Position numbers and translations under genes: made by a program. 64,000 bases of DNA, from NCBI RefSeq assembly GCF_903645325.1, contig NZ_CAHJXQ010000003.1:62001-126000 (forward strand). The letters are read 5' to 3'. The stretch is from Microbacterium tenebrionis (lineage in GTDB: Bacteria > Actinomycetota > Actinomycetes > Actinomycetales > Microbacteriaceae). The notes below the pieces were generated by a model, which was not told where the DNA came from, did no database searches, and saw nothing but the letters and a program-made list of their open reading frames with translations. This document shows, piece after piece, positions 24,733-34,815 of this stretch. The stretch's first letter is position 1. Each line of letters starts with the position of its first letter.

Positions 24733-25677
24733 ATGCCCGTCTCCGGAGAGCTGTACGAACGCGTCGCGAACGCGCCCGCCGTCCCGCAGGGACTGCCCCT
24801 GGTCATCCTGCTCACCGGATTCACGGATGCCGGCAGCGCCGTATCCGGTCTGATCGACCACCTGCGCGACGTGGCGGACCCGCAGCCGGTCGCCGTGTAC
24901 GACAACGACCTGCTCCTGGATTACCGGGCGCGCCGCCCCATCTTCGTGTTCGAGCAGGACCACCTCACCGAGCTCCGCCCCGCCCGGCTCGAACTCTCCA
25001 TCGCGCACGACACACTCGGGCAGAGATTCCTGCTCCTGTCCGGATACGAGCCGGACTTCGCGTGGAACGCCTTCGCGCAGAGCGTGCTCGACTTCGCCGA
25101 CGAATTCCAGGTGTCAGGCGTCAGCTGGGTGCACTCGATCGCGATGCCGGTGCCGCACACCCGCCCGATCAGCACGACCGTCAGCGGCAATCGCAAGGAG
25201 ATCACGGCGAGCCTGTCGGTATGGCGCCCGCGGACGCAGGTCCCGGGGACGGCGGGCCACCTTCTCGAGTACCGGTTCGCCGAGCGGGGCGACCGCGTGG
25301 TCGGATTCGTCCTCCTCGTGCCGCACTATCTCGCAGACACCGAGAACCCGGAAGCGGTCATCGCGGCCGCCGATCGCGTCATGGGAGCGACGGGCCTGGT
25401 CCTCTCGCTCGACGACCTGCGCGAGAGCCGGGAGGAGTTCCTCGCCAAGGTCGACGAGCAGGTCGCCGGCAACGACGAGCTGCGTCAGATGGTGCACACC
25501 CTCGAGAACCGCTACGACGCCTACATGGCGGGGCGCGACCCGGAGGACGCCGACCGCTTCGACGAGGGCGGTTTCGACGAGCGCGACCTTCCCAGCGCAG
25601 ACGAACTGGCGGCCGAGTTGGAACGTTATCTCGCGACCCGCCCGCCCGGCGACGACGACAAGCGCCCTCGCTCCTGA
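24733..25677 (+). CDS. PAC2-family protein (proteasome assembly chaperone-like)
   Basis: 314 residues. The PAC2 fold is indicated by VILLTGFTDAGSAVSGLIDH (about 24-43), an acidic DxxxDYRARRP segment (about 58-68), and SVSWVHSIAMPVPHTRP-like residues near 135-150. In archaea and eukaryotes related proteins help assemble proteasomes; actinobacterial members are conserved but uncharacterised. The C-terminal 70 residues are acidic and probably flexible. The ATG follows a leaderless-type -10 box. It is divergent from pepA with about 100 bases between the genes. Confidence 0.85.
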   Translation: MPVSGELYERVANAPAVPQGLPLVILLTGFTDAGSAVSGLIDHLRDVADPQPVAVYDNDLLLDYRARRPIFVFEQDHLTELRPARLELSIAHDTLGQRFLLLSGYEPDFAWNAFAQSVLDFADEFQVSGVSWVHSIAMPVPHTRPISTTVSGNRKEITASLSVWRPRTQVPGTAGHLLEYRFAERGDRVVGFVLLVPHYLADTENPEAVIAAADRVMGATGLVLSLDDLRESREEFLAKVDEQVAGNDELRQMVHTLENRYDAYMAGRDPEDADRFDEGGFDERDLPSADELAAELERYLATRPPGDDDKRPRS

Positions 25678-25836
25678 GCCGAGTTCCGGTCGGATGCGTC
25701 CTGCGCCCGATTCGTGTGCGATACTGGTTATCCGACCCATTGTCAATGGCCCGCGCTTGCGCTGCGGACTTGACAAGGGTCTTACTAGTGTCCGAAATGT
25801 CCCGGGGCTGCGCGCCCGCCCCGTGAAAGGCGAAAC

Positions 25837-27105
25837 GTGACTCCTGCCGCGACCAAGAACACCCGGACGAAGAAGACGACGGCCGAGCCTGACGTCGACG
25901 CCGCAGCCGCGGAAGAGACGGCCCCCGCCGAAGAGACGGCCGCCGCCGACAAGACAGCCACGAAGAAGCCTGCCGCGGCGAAGAAGCCGGCGGCCAATAA
26001 GGCTCCCGCACGCCGCAAGAAGGCGGACGACATCGTCGATCAGGCTCAGGCCGAGGCCGACGTCGTTCCCGAGGACTCCGAGGAGGAGGACAAGAAGCCG
26101 GTCTTCACCGAGCCGCTGCCCACCGGCGCGATCGTCCTGACCTCGAAGGACGAGGACGACGTCCCCGTCTACTCGACCCAGATCACCGGCGCGACAGCCG
26201 ACCCGGTCAAGGACTACCTGAAGCAGATCGGAAAGGTCGCGCTGCTGAACGCGGCCGAAGAGGTCGAGCTCGCGATGCGCATCGAGGCGGGTCTGTTCGC
26301 CGAGGAGAAGCTGTCGGCGATGTCGGCGGCCGAGAAGACCAGCCAGCTCGGGCTCGACCTGCAGTGGGTCGCCCGCGACGGTCAGCGCGCCAAGAGCCAC
26401 CTGCTCGGCGCGAACCTCCGCCTCGTCGTCTCGCTCGCCAAGCGCTACACGGGCCGCGGCATGCAGTTCCTGGATCTGATCCAGGAGGGCAACCTCGGTC
26501 TCATCCGCGCCGTCGAGAAGTTCGACTACACCAAGGGCTTCAAGTTCTCGACCTATGCGACCTGGTGGATCCGTCAGGCGATCACGCGCGCCATGGCCGA
26601 CCAGGCCCGTACGATCCGCATCCCGGTGCACATGGTCGAGGTCATCAACAAGCTCGCCCGCGTTCAGCGGCAGATGCTGCAGGACCTGGGCCGCGAGCCC
26701 ACCCCCGAGGAGCTCAGCCGCGAGCTCGACATGACGCCCGAGAAGGTCGTCGAGGTGCAGAAGTACGGCCGTGAGCCCATCTCGCTGCACACTCCGCTCG
26801 GCGAGGACGGTGACAGCGAGTTCGGTGACCTCATCGAGGACACCGAGGCCGTGGTCCCGGCGGATGCCGTCGGATTCACGATGCTGCAGCGTCAGCTCGA
26901 GCAGCTGCTCGACTCGCTCTCCGAGCGCGAGGCCGGCGTGATCCGCATGCGCTTCGGCCTCGGCGACGGCCAGCCCAAGACCCTCGACCAGATCGGCGAC
27001 ACGTTCGGCGTCACGCGCGAGCGGATCCGCCAGATCGAGTCGAAGACGATGGCGAAGCTGCGCCACCCGAGCCGCTCGCAGTCGCTGCGGGACTACCTCG
27101 AGTGA
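25837..27105 (+). CDS. sigA: Principal RNA polymerase sigma factor (sigma-70, RpoD/HrdB/SigA type)
   Basis: 422 residues. The long N-terminus is rich in Ala, Lys and Glu (residues 1-95), as in actinobacterial principal sigma factors. Region 1.2 is [20 protein letters not shown] (about 122). Region 2 runs from [17 protein letters not shown] through [20 protein letters not shown] to the -10-reading [14 protein letters not shown]. Region 3 follows ([14 protein letters not shown]), and region 4 ends in the -35-reading helix [15 protein letters not shown] 25837 has AAAGG 7 bases upstream. Its stop overlaps the start of the next gene. It is the likely reader of the TANNNT boxes seen throughout the window. 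Confidence 0.94.
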   Translation: MTPAATKNTRTKKTTAEPDVDAAAAEETAPAEETAAADKTATKKPAAAKKPAANKAPARRKKADDIVDQAQAEADVVPEDSEEEDKKPVFTEPLPTGAIVLTSKDEDDVPVYSTQITGATADPVKDYLKQIGKVALLNAAEEVELAMRIEAGLFAEEKLSAMSAAEKTSQLGLDLQWVARDGQRAKSHLLGANLRLVVSLAKRYTGRGMQFLDLIQEGNLGLIRAVEKFDYTKGFKFSTYATWWIRQAITRAMADQARTIRIPVHMVEVINKLARVQRQMLQDLGREPTPEELSRELDMTPEKVVEVQKYGREPISLHTPLGEDGDSEFGDLIEDTEAVVPADAVGFTMLQRQLEQLLDSLSEREAGVIRMRFGLGDGQPKTLDQIGDTFGVTRERIRQIESKTMAKLRHPSRSQSLRDYLE

Positions 27106-27797
27106 TGCAGCCGAACGACGGCAAGGCGCTCGAAGCGAGCGTCGACGGCACGAGCTACGCGCGCATCCCGCTGAAGACTAGGGTCGTCATGCCCGATGAC
27201 GACCTGGATGCCGTGATCACCGAGTACGCCGCGGACGCGGTCGAGCCGGGGGACATCCTCTTCGTCACCGAGAAGATCGTCGCGATCACGCAGGGGCGCT
27301 CCTACCGCCTCGACGAGATCCAGCCCCGGAGGCTCGCGCTGTTCCTCTCGAAGTACGTCACGCGCACTCCGCACGGGATCGGCCTCGGCATGCCGGAGAC
27401 GATGGAGATGGCGTTGCGGGAGTGCGGCACGCCGCGCATCCTGTTCGCCGCAGCCGTGGCCGCCTTCACGAAGGCGTTCGGCCGCAAGGGGGACTTCTAC
27501 CGCATCGCCGGCGACAAGGCCCGTGCGATCGACGGCCCGACCTCGGGGACGATCCCGCCCTACAACCAGGCCGTCGTCCTGGGTCCGACCGACCCGAAGG
27601 GCGTCGCCGCTCACGTCAAGACGCTGATCGGCGGGAAGGCGGACGTCGCCGTCGTCGACATCAACGACCTCGGCGGCAACATCCTGGGTTCGACGCTCGA
27701 TCGTGCCGGCGAGGATCGTCTGGTGCGCATCCTGAAGGACAATCCGCTCGGACAGGGGCACCAGTCGACCCCGATGGGCATCATCCGCGCCGCCTGA
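27105..27797 (+). CDS. Coenzyme F420-0:L-glutamate ligase-like protein (CofE/FbiB-N fold)
   Basis: 230 residues. The CofE-type fold is shown by IPLKTRVVMPDDDLDAVITE, GDILFVTEKIVAITQGR (about 50), GIGLGMPETMEMAL, GDFYRIAGDKARAIDGPTSG (about 128), and the metal-site segment VVDINDLGGNILG near 180. True CofE adds glutamates to F420-0; actinobacterial stand-alone relatives may act on other substrates, and no other F420 gene is in the window. The ATG overlaps the sigA stop (TGATG); a GTG at 27102 is also possible. The stop overlaps the murJ ATG. sigA, this gene and murJ therefore form a tightly coupled operon. Confidence 0.75.
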   Translation: MQPNDGKALEASVDGTSYARIPLKTRVVMPDDDLDAVITEYAADAVEPGDILFVTEKIVAITQGRSYRLDEIQPRRLALFLSKYVTRTPHGIGLGMPETMEMALRECGTPRILFAAAVAAFTKAFGRKGDFYRIAGDKARAIDGPTSGTIPPYNQAVVLGPTDPKGVAAHVKTLIGGKADVAVVDINDLGGNILGSTLDRAGEDRLVRILKDNPLGQGHQSTPMGIIRAA

Positions 27798-29380
27798 TGG
27801 GGATCGGACGCGCCAGCGCTGTGATTGCAGCCGGGACCCTGGTGTCCCGGCTCACCGGTCTGCTGCGCGCCGTCGTGCTCGTGGCGGCGATCGGCTCCGT
27901 CGGCAAGGCGTCGGACGCATTCGCGGTCGCGAATCAGCTGCCGAATAGCATCTACCAGGTCATTTCCGCCGGAGTCCTCACCGGAGTGATCGTGCCTCAG
28001 GTGGTCAGGGCCAGTGCGCAGAAGGACGGCGGCCATGCCTTCCTCGCGAAACTGCTGACCCTCGGCACGATCATCGTCGGCTCGATCACGCTCGTGGCGA
28101 CGATCGGAGCGCCGCTGCTGATCGACCTGTACGCCCCGGGCTTCGGCCCTGAGCAGTCGGCCCTGGCGGTCCGCTTCGCGTACTGGTGCGTGCCCCAGCT
28201 GTTCTTCTACGGGATGTTCGCGCTGCTGGGGGAGATCCTCAACGCCCGCCGCGTGTTCGGCCCGTACGCGTGGGCGCCGATCATCAACAACATCGTCTCG
28301 ATCGCCGGATTCGCACTGTTCATGGTCCTGTTCGGCCAGAGCCGTGCAGGTCTCAACGGCTGGAGCACGGAGATGATCACGCTGCTGGCGGGGGCGGCGA
28401 CCCTCGGCGTGGTCGCGCAGACCGTGGTGCTGCTCCTGTTCTGGCGCCGGATCGGCATCCCGCTGCGACTCGACTTCCAATGGCGCGGCATGGGCCTCGG
28501 CCACATGGGCAAGCTCGCGTTCTGGACGTTCCTGACCACGCTCGCCGGTCAGGTGGTCGGGCTCGTGCAGTCCAGGGTGATCACTCCCGCGTCGGGGGAG
28601 AACGCCTCTGTCGCGGCATCCCAATACACCTGGCTCGTCTTCATGGTCGCCTATTCCACGATCGTCCTCGCAATCGGCACTCCGTACTTCACCCGGATCA
28701 GCGAGCACGCGGCTGCCGAGAAGCACGAGGAGCTGCGCGAGACGGCCCGACAGGCGATCCGGATCCTCGGGCTGCTGGTGATCGTCGCGACGGCCGCGAT
28801 CGCGGTCGCCTCGGTCCCGGCGGCGCGGATCTTCAGCAGCTCGGCCGACGAGGCGGTGCTCATAGCGCCCGTCCTCCTCGCCTACCTGGTCAGCCTGCTG
28901 CCCCTCGCCGTCCTCTTCATCGTCCAGCGCACGTTCTACGCCTACGGCGACGCGCGCACTCCGTTCGTCTACACACTCATCCAGGCGGCGCTGCTCGTCG
29001 TGCTGACTCTCGTGGTCGCCGTGACGACGCCGCTCGAACAGCGTGCGGCGATGGTCGCGCTCGCTCAATCGGTGGCGAGCACGGTTCAGACCGTCATCGC
29101 GGCGGTCATGCTCAGGCGGAAGTTCGGCTCGTTCGGTCTCGGCGGCACGATGCTGGCCCTCGGACGCTTCGTCCTGCTCGCGATTCCGGCCGCAGGCGCG
29201 GGGTGGGGGCTCTTCCTGCTGATGGGGAGTGTCGACGGCTGGATGCTCGACGGCATGCTGCAGGGGGCGCTGGGAGCGGCGCTCATCGCCGGTGTCACGG
29301 GCATCGTGTTCGTCGCGCTGCTGGCGCTGTTCCGCGTGCCGGAGCTGACGACCGCGATCCGGATGCTGCGCCGCCGCTGA
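27797..29380 (+). CDS. murJ: Lipid II flippase MurJ-like
   Basis: 527 residues with about 14 hydrophobic helices, the MATE-like MOP fold of MurJ/MviN, which moves the peptidoglycan precursor lipid II across the membrane. Visible motifs: ASAVIAAGTLVSRLTGLLRA at the N-terminus, ANQLPNSIYQVISAGVLTGV (about 45-65) and FYAYGDARTPFVYTLIQA (about 380). There is no long C-terminal pseudokinase extension of the mycobacterial type. ATG 27797 overlaps the upstream stop. The full-length MVIN signature and size make MurJ more likely than another MOP flippase. Confidence 0.87.
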   Translation: MGIGRASAVIAAGTLVSRLTGLLRAVVLVAAIGSVGKASDAFAVANQLPNSIYQVISAGVLTGVIVPQVVRASAQKDGGHAFLAKLLTLGTIIVGSITLVATIGAPLLIDLYAPGFGPEQSALAVRFAYWCVPQLFFYGMFALLGEILNARRVFGPYAWAPIINNIVSIAGFALFMVLFGQSRAGLNGWSTEMITLLAGAATLGVVAQTVVLLLFWRRIGIPLRLDFQWRGMGLGHMGKLAFWTFLTTLAGQVVGLVQSRVITPASGENASVAASQYTWLVFMVAYSTIVLAIGTPYFTRISEHAAAEKHEELRETARQAIRILGLLVIVATAAIAVASVPAARIFSSSADEAVLIAPVLLAYLVSLLPLAVLFIVQRTFYAYGDARTPFVYTLIQAALLVVLTLVVAVTTPLEQRAAMVALAQSVASTVQTVIAAVMLRRKFGSFGLGGTMLALGRFVLLAIPAAGAGWGLFLLMGSVDGWMLDGMLQGALGAALIAGVTGIVFVALLALFRVPELTTAIRMLRRR

Positions 29381-29402
29381 CGCGAGCAGCCGTCCGGAGC
29401 GG

Positions 29403-30428
29403 TCAGAACCCGATCGCTGCGCGGTAGCGGGGTTTGTTGCCGGTGCGGATTCCCGAAACCGACGGCTTGTTCTCGTACACGCCCGCACCCCAGTTGCCCT
29501 CGACGAGCACAGGGCCGTCCGGGCCCACGACGATGTCCCAGCCCACGTACTGGATCTGGGGAACGACGCGCGCGACGGTGTCGACGAACGCGACCACCTC
29601 GTCGAACAGCGGCAACTGGAAATCGGCGATGCGGAATCCGGAGTCTGGGTGGTCGACGTGCACGTGGCCGTGCGAGTCGTAGCCGGCCGAGCGGGCGTGA
29701 CCGGTCTCGGGGTCGAGCATCGTGTAGAAGCCGCCGAAGGACATCTGATCGCTGACCTCGCCGCGGCCGAACTTCTGCGCGACGGCGAGGATGTGGGTCT
29801 TCTGCCCGTCGAAGAACGCGGTCACCCGAGTGGTGTTCACGGTCTCCGGGCAGACGGCCGCGAGGTCGTCGTGCTGCGAGATGACCTGCTCGATGACGAC
29901 CTCGCCGCGCTCGAACAGTCCGCTGTGGAACCCGGCCCAGTCGGAGACGTCGGCCGCGTGATAGCGCTTGACGCCGCTGCCGGCCTGCCCCATGCGGGTC
30001 TTGGCGATGATCGTGCCGTGCTTGCGGGTGAACTCCTCGAGCTCCGCGGCGTTGCCGGCGGTCACTTCGAGCCATTCGCGGCGCAGGTACTTGTCGAAGC
30101 GGCGGTTGAACTCGAGCTTGTCGTGGAAGATGTGACGGTACGGTTCGGCGTCGTAGCGCTGCGAGAGTTGGTTCGACACCGGGTGTGTCATGTACGTCGC
30201 GCGCTCGGCGGCGGTCAGCATCGCGAAGTCGTAGTCGACGTAGTCCTGGAACCCGACGTTCTTGGACGCAGCGCTCCAGAGCATGTCGACGACCACGAGC
30301 GGAACAGCCTTGCCGTGCTGATCGCGCACCTCGCGGGCGCGCTCGAACACCGATCCGACATCGATGCGGCGAGCGCGGTCAATGAGGTATCGCAGGCGGG
30401 GCATGACGCCGAGGCCCTGGGCAGGCAT
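29403..30428 (-). CDS. ATP-grasp protein of the sugar-transfer-associated type
   Basis: 341 residues. The C-terminal two-thirds has an ATP-grasp pattern: GTIIAKTRMGQAGSGVKRY (about 138-157), GEVVIEQVISQH (about 173), NTTRVTAFFDGQ (about 196) and the final QYVGWDIVVGPDGPVLVEGN (about 290-310). The residues that coordinate magnesium (VLVEGNWGAG) are kept. Proteins of PF14397 (ATPgrasp_ST) are found with polysaccharide and cell-wall genes; the substrate is unknown. It lies convergently to murJ and divergently from the racemase-like pair, which also suggests a cell-envelope role. Confidence 0.75.
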   Translation of the reverse strand: MPAQGLGVMPRLRYLIDRARRIDVGSVFERAREVRDQHGKAVPLVVVDMLWSAASKNVGFQDYVDYDFAMLTAAERATYMTHPVSNQLSQRYDAEPYRHIFHDKLEFNRRFDKYLRREWLEVTAGNAAELEEFTRKHGTIIAKTRMGQAGSGVKRYHAADVSDWAGFHSGLFERGEVVIEQVISQHDDLAAVCPETVNTTRVTAFFDGQKTHILAVAQKFGRGEVSDQMSFGGFYTMLDPETGHARSAGYDSHGHVHVDHPDSGFRIADFQLPLFDEVVAFVDTVARVVPQIQYVGWDIVVGPDGPVLVEGNWGAGVYENKPSVSGIRTGNKPRYRAAIGF

Positions 30429-30514
30429 TGATTCTCCAGATTCGTCGCGGACTCTCCATTCTAGGCGGACCGCTCCTGCGGAACCTCTTCACAGGCCGCG
30501 CAGCCGAGGGCCCG

Positions 30515-30520
30515 TAGACT
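30515..30520 (+). promoter_or_regulatory. -10 box for the leaderless racemase-like gene
   Basis: TAGACT is 6 bases before GTG 30527. Confidence 0.55.
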
Positions 30521-30526
30521 CGACGG

Positions 30527-31231
30527 GTGGTCATTCCTCGCAGCACGGCGACGCGCGCCGTGATCTCCCGCTCGGTCCTGGCCGCACACGCGAAGAGCCT
30601 CGTGGAAGACGGCGGCCGCGTCGCCGATCTGCGCAGGGACGCGTACGGGCACGGCCTGCTCACCGTGGCGCGAGAGGTGCTGCTCGCGGGTGCGGACAGC
30701 GTGCGCGTCGATGACGAGGACGCGGTGCGGATGCTGAGCGCCGAGGGCCTCAGCGCGAGCGTGACCGCCGAGCCGGACATGGACCCGGCCGTGCTGTACG
30801 GCTTCCCGGCCGAGACCGGCACGCACCAGCGCCCGGCGATGCGCCTGACCGGGCGGGTGATGTCCACCAAGCCGCTGCGCCTGGGCGAGGCCGTCTCCTA
30901 CGGCTACACGCACCGCGCGGAGCGGGACACGACGGTCGCGCTCGTGACGGGCGGATACGCGCAGGCCGTCGTGCGGGCGCTCGGCAACCGCGCTCACGTC
31001 GAACTGAACGGGCGTGCGCACCCGATCGTCGGGCGCGTGGCCATGGACGTGTGCGTGATCGACCTGGAGTCGCCGGATGCCTCAGCTGACGAAGGCGACG
31101 AGGTGACCTATTTCGGGGGCGCGGGCCCTGCGCGAGGCTTCCTCGCGGAGTGGATGTCGGCGACCGGGCTCACTGCAGCGGAACTCGCCTGCGCTGCAGG
31201 GCTCCACGCCACGAGGACCGAGGAGGACTGA
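30527..31231 (+). CDS. Alanine racemase-like protein lacking the PLP lysine (C-terminal domain retained)
   Basis: 234 residues, against 360-390 for a normal alanine racemase. The start of the TIM barrel is recognisable, but the PLP-binding lysine of the family motif (KADAYGHG) is arginine here: RRDAYGHG, residues 36-43. About 150 residues of the barrel are absent. From residue 105 the C-terminal beta-domain is well kept: LRLGEAVSYGYTHRAERDTT with the catalytic tyrosine at about residue 125, and IVGRVAMDVCVIDL (about 167-180). It cannot bind PLP in the normal way by itself. The next gene starts immediately after its stop and has the complementary residues, so a hetero-oligomeric racemase is plausible (inference). 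Confidence 0.8.
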   Translation: MVIPRSTATRAVISRSVLAAHAKSLVEDGGRVADLRRDAYGHGLLTVAREVLLAGADSVRVDDEDAVRMLSAEGLSASVTAEPDMDPAVLYGFPAETGTHQRPAMRLTGRVMSTKPLRLGEAVSYGYTHRAERDTTVALVTGGYAQAVVRALGNRAHVELNGRAHPIVGRVAMDVCVIDLESPDASADEGDEVTYFGGAGPARGFLAEWMSATGLTAAELACAAGLHATRTEED

Positions 31232-32251
31232 ATGCCCGCGCGCCTCGAGATCAGCACGAGCATCTTCCGCGACAACGTCAGGGCCGTCATGGCGCGCGTC
31301 GCGCCGGGCGAGATGATGCTCGTCACCAAGGACGACGCCTACGGGCACGGCCTGGAGTGGGCGGTGCGGGAGGCGCACACCGTCGGCGCGCGCTGGATCG
31401 GGTCCTACGACGTGCCGTCGGCGCTACGGGTCCGGGCCCTTCTGCCCGACGTCCGCATCTTCGCGTGGGAGACGTCGTCGGCCGATGAGGTCGCCGAGGC
31501 GATCCGAGCCGGCGTCGATCTCGGTGTCGGCACAGCCGGGTATCTGCGACGCGTCATCGACGAGGCGGAGCGGAGCGGGCGCCGTGCCCTGGTCCACCTG
31601 AAGATCGACACGGGGCTGCATCGCAATGGCATCCGGCCCGAGAACTGGGCAGATGTCGTCATCGAGGCGCGGCGCGCCGAGGATGCCGGTCTGCTCCACG
31701 TCGCGGGGGTGTGGAGTCATCTCGCGGAGGCGAGTGATGACGAGGACGACGCCGCGCGGGGCGAGTTCGCCCACGCCGTCGCCGTCCTCCGGGACGCCGG
31801 CGGGACGCCGGAGCACCTGCACCTGACCGCATCCGCCGCATCCTGGGCGCGTCCCGAGCTGCGCGGCACGCTGAGCCGGATCGGCGCCTTCTGCTACGGC
31901 GTCCGCTCCGCGGACGGCCCCGAACTCGATGGCATCAGGCCCGCCGCATCGCTTCGTGCCGACATCGTGGACGTGCAGGACGATCGCGTGAGGATCGACG
32001 TGGGAGCGCTGGACGGGCTGCCCTCGAATCTGGCCGGTGCGGTCCTGGGCGGACCGGACGCGCCGCGGATCCTGCGCGTGGACGGGACCTGGACAGAACT
32101 CAGCGGCTGGGCAGGGGCTTCAGCAGGCGACGGCGTCACCGTCTTCGGCGGGGACGCCGCGAGCGCGACCGACCTGGCCGAGCGCATCGACACGGTCGGT
32201 GAGGAGATCCTCACCCGCGTGTCGCCGCTGGTTCCCCGCAGATACAGCTGA
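31232..32251 (+). CDS. Alanine racemase-like protein with PLP lysine but degenerate C-terminal domain
   Basis: 339 residues. The N-terminal TIM barrel is complete: the PLP lysine is K33 in LVTKDDAYGHG, and ALVHLKIDTGLHRNGI (about 118-133) and WSHLAEASDDED (about 165) are the usual barrel motifs. The C-terminal part starts normally (SLRADIVDVQ, about 240) but lacks the SYG segment that carries the second catalytic base, and replaces the GRVCMD-type region with unrelated sequence. In alanine racemase dimers each active site uses the lysine of one chain and the tyrosine of the other; the upstream partner supplies that tyrosine. ATG 31232 directly follows the upstream stop. The substrate could be alanine or another amino acid; this cannot be told. 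Confidence 0.82.
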   Translation: MPARLEISTSIFRDNVRAVMARVAPGEMMLVTKDDAYGHGLEWAVREAHTVGARWIGSYDVPSALRVRALLPDVRIFAWETSSADEVAEAIRAGVDLGVGTAGYLRRVIDEAERSGRRALVHLKIDTGLHRNGIRPENWADVVIEARRAEDAGLLHVAGVWSHLAEASDDEDDAARGEFAHAVAVLRDAGGTPEHLHLTASAASWARPELRGTLSRIGAFCYGVRSADGPELDGIRPAASLRADIVDVQDDRVRIDVGALDGLPSNLAGAVLGGPDAPRILRVDGTWTELSGWAGASAGDGVTVFGGDAASATDLAERIDTVGEEILTRVSPLVPRRYS

Positions 32252-32277
32252 CGCCCGGAGCCTGCGGCCCGGGCGTC
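32250..32277. terminator. Terminator between the racemase pair and the zinc-ribbon gene
   Basis: GACGCCCGG (32250-32258) pairs with CCGGGCGTC (32269-32277). It lies between convergent genes. Confidence 0.65.
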
Positions 32278-32300
32278 GGATCTGCGATCGACGGCGTCTG

Positions 32301-32519
32301 TCAGACGGCATCCACCAGGCGAGCCGTCTCGTCGTGCCACGACGTGGCGATGCTGCGGAGCTTCTCCTCGTACTTGCGCCCGTGGTGGGCGCAGAACAGG
32401 AGCTCCGAGCCGTTGACCTCTGCGGCGATGTACGCCTGCGCACCGCACGAGTCGCAACGGTCCATGGCCGTCAGTCGGTACTCGACGGTGGAGGTCTCAC
32501 GTTCGGTTGTCGCGTTCAT
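32301..32519 (-). CDS. DUF7455-type small zinc-ribbon protein
   Basis: 72 residues. CDSCGAQAY and LLFCAHHGRK supply two Cys and a Cys/His pair, consistent with one bound zinc. The family is conserved in actinobacteria next to sigma-factor and topoisomerase genes; function is unknown. ATG 32519 is preceded by GAGG on the minus strand at about 7 bases. It is divergent from parE, with 182 bases between. Confidence 0.82.
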   Translation of the reverse strand: MNATTERETSTVEYRLTAMDRCDSCGAQAYIAAEVNGSELLFCAHHGRKYEEKLRSIATSWHDETARLVDAV

Positions 32520-32687
32520 CTGGGTGCCTCCTCGGGTATCGGCTTGTCGTTCGGGAATGTGCTCAATACAACCACGCCGGGCTGGGAGTCATGCCCGGAA
32601 GACGGCGTGTTTCGCTCACCGCGTACGCGGCGGCCCGGGTCCAGGCGCACAGGGGAGTGTCTGCGGGCCGGCAGGTGCATGCGCGAA

Positions 32688-32693
32688 TAGAAT
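32688..32693 (+). promoter_or_regulatory. -10 box for parE
   Basis: TAGAAT, 8 bases before the GTG at 32702, suggests a leaderless or near-leaderless transcript. Confidence 0.5.
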
Positions 32694-32701
32694 CGATCCT
32701 T

Positions 32702-34792
<2,091 letters not shown>

Positions 34793-34815
34793 GCTGCGGG
34801 CGCAGGCCGTGAGGC

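Noticed and set aside
25770-25798. TTGACA as the -35 box of sigA
   Set aside because: TTGACA at 25770-25775 is clear, but no acceptable -10 lies 16-18 bases downstream, so I did not list it as a promoter.
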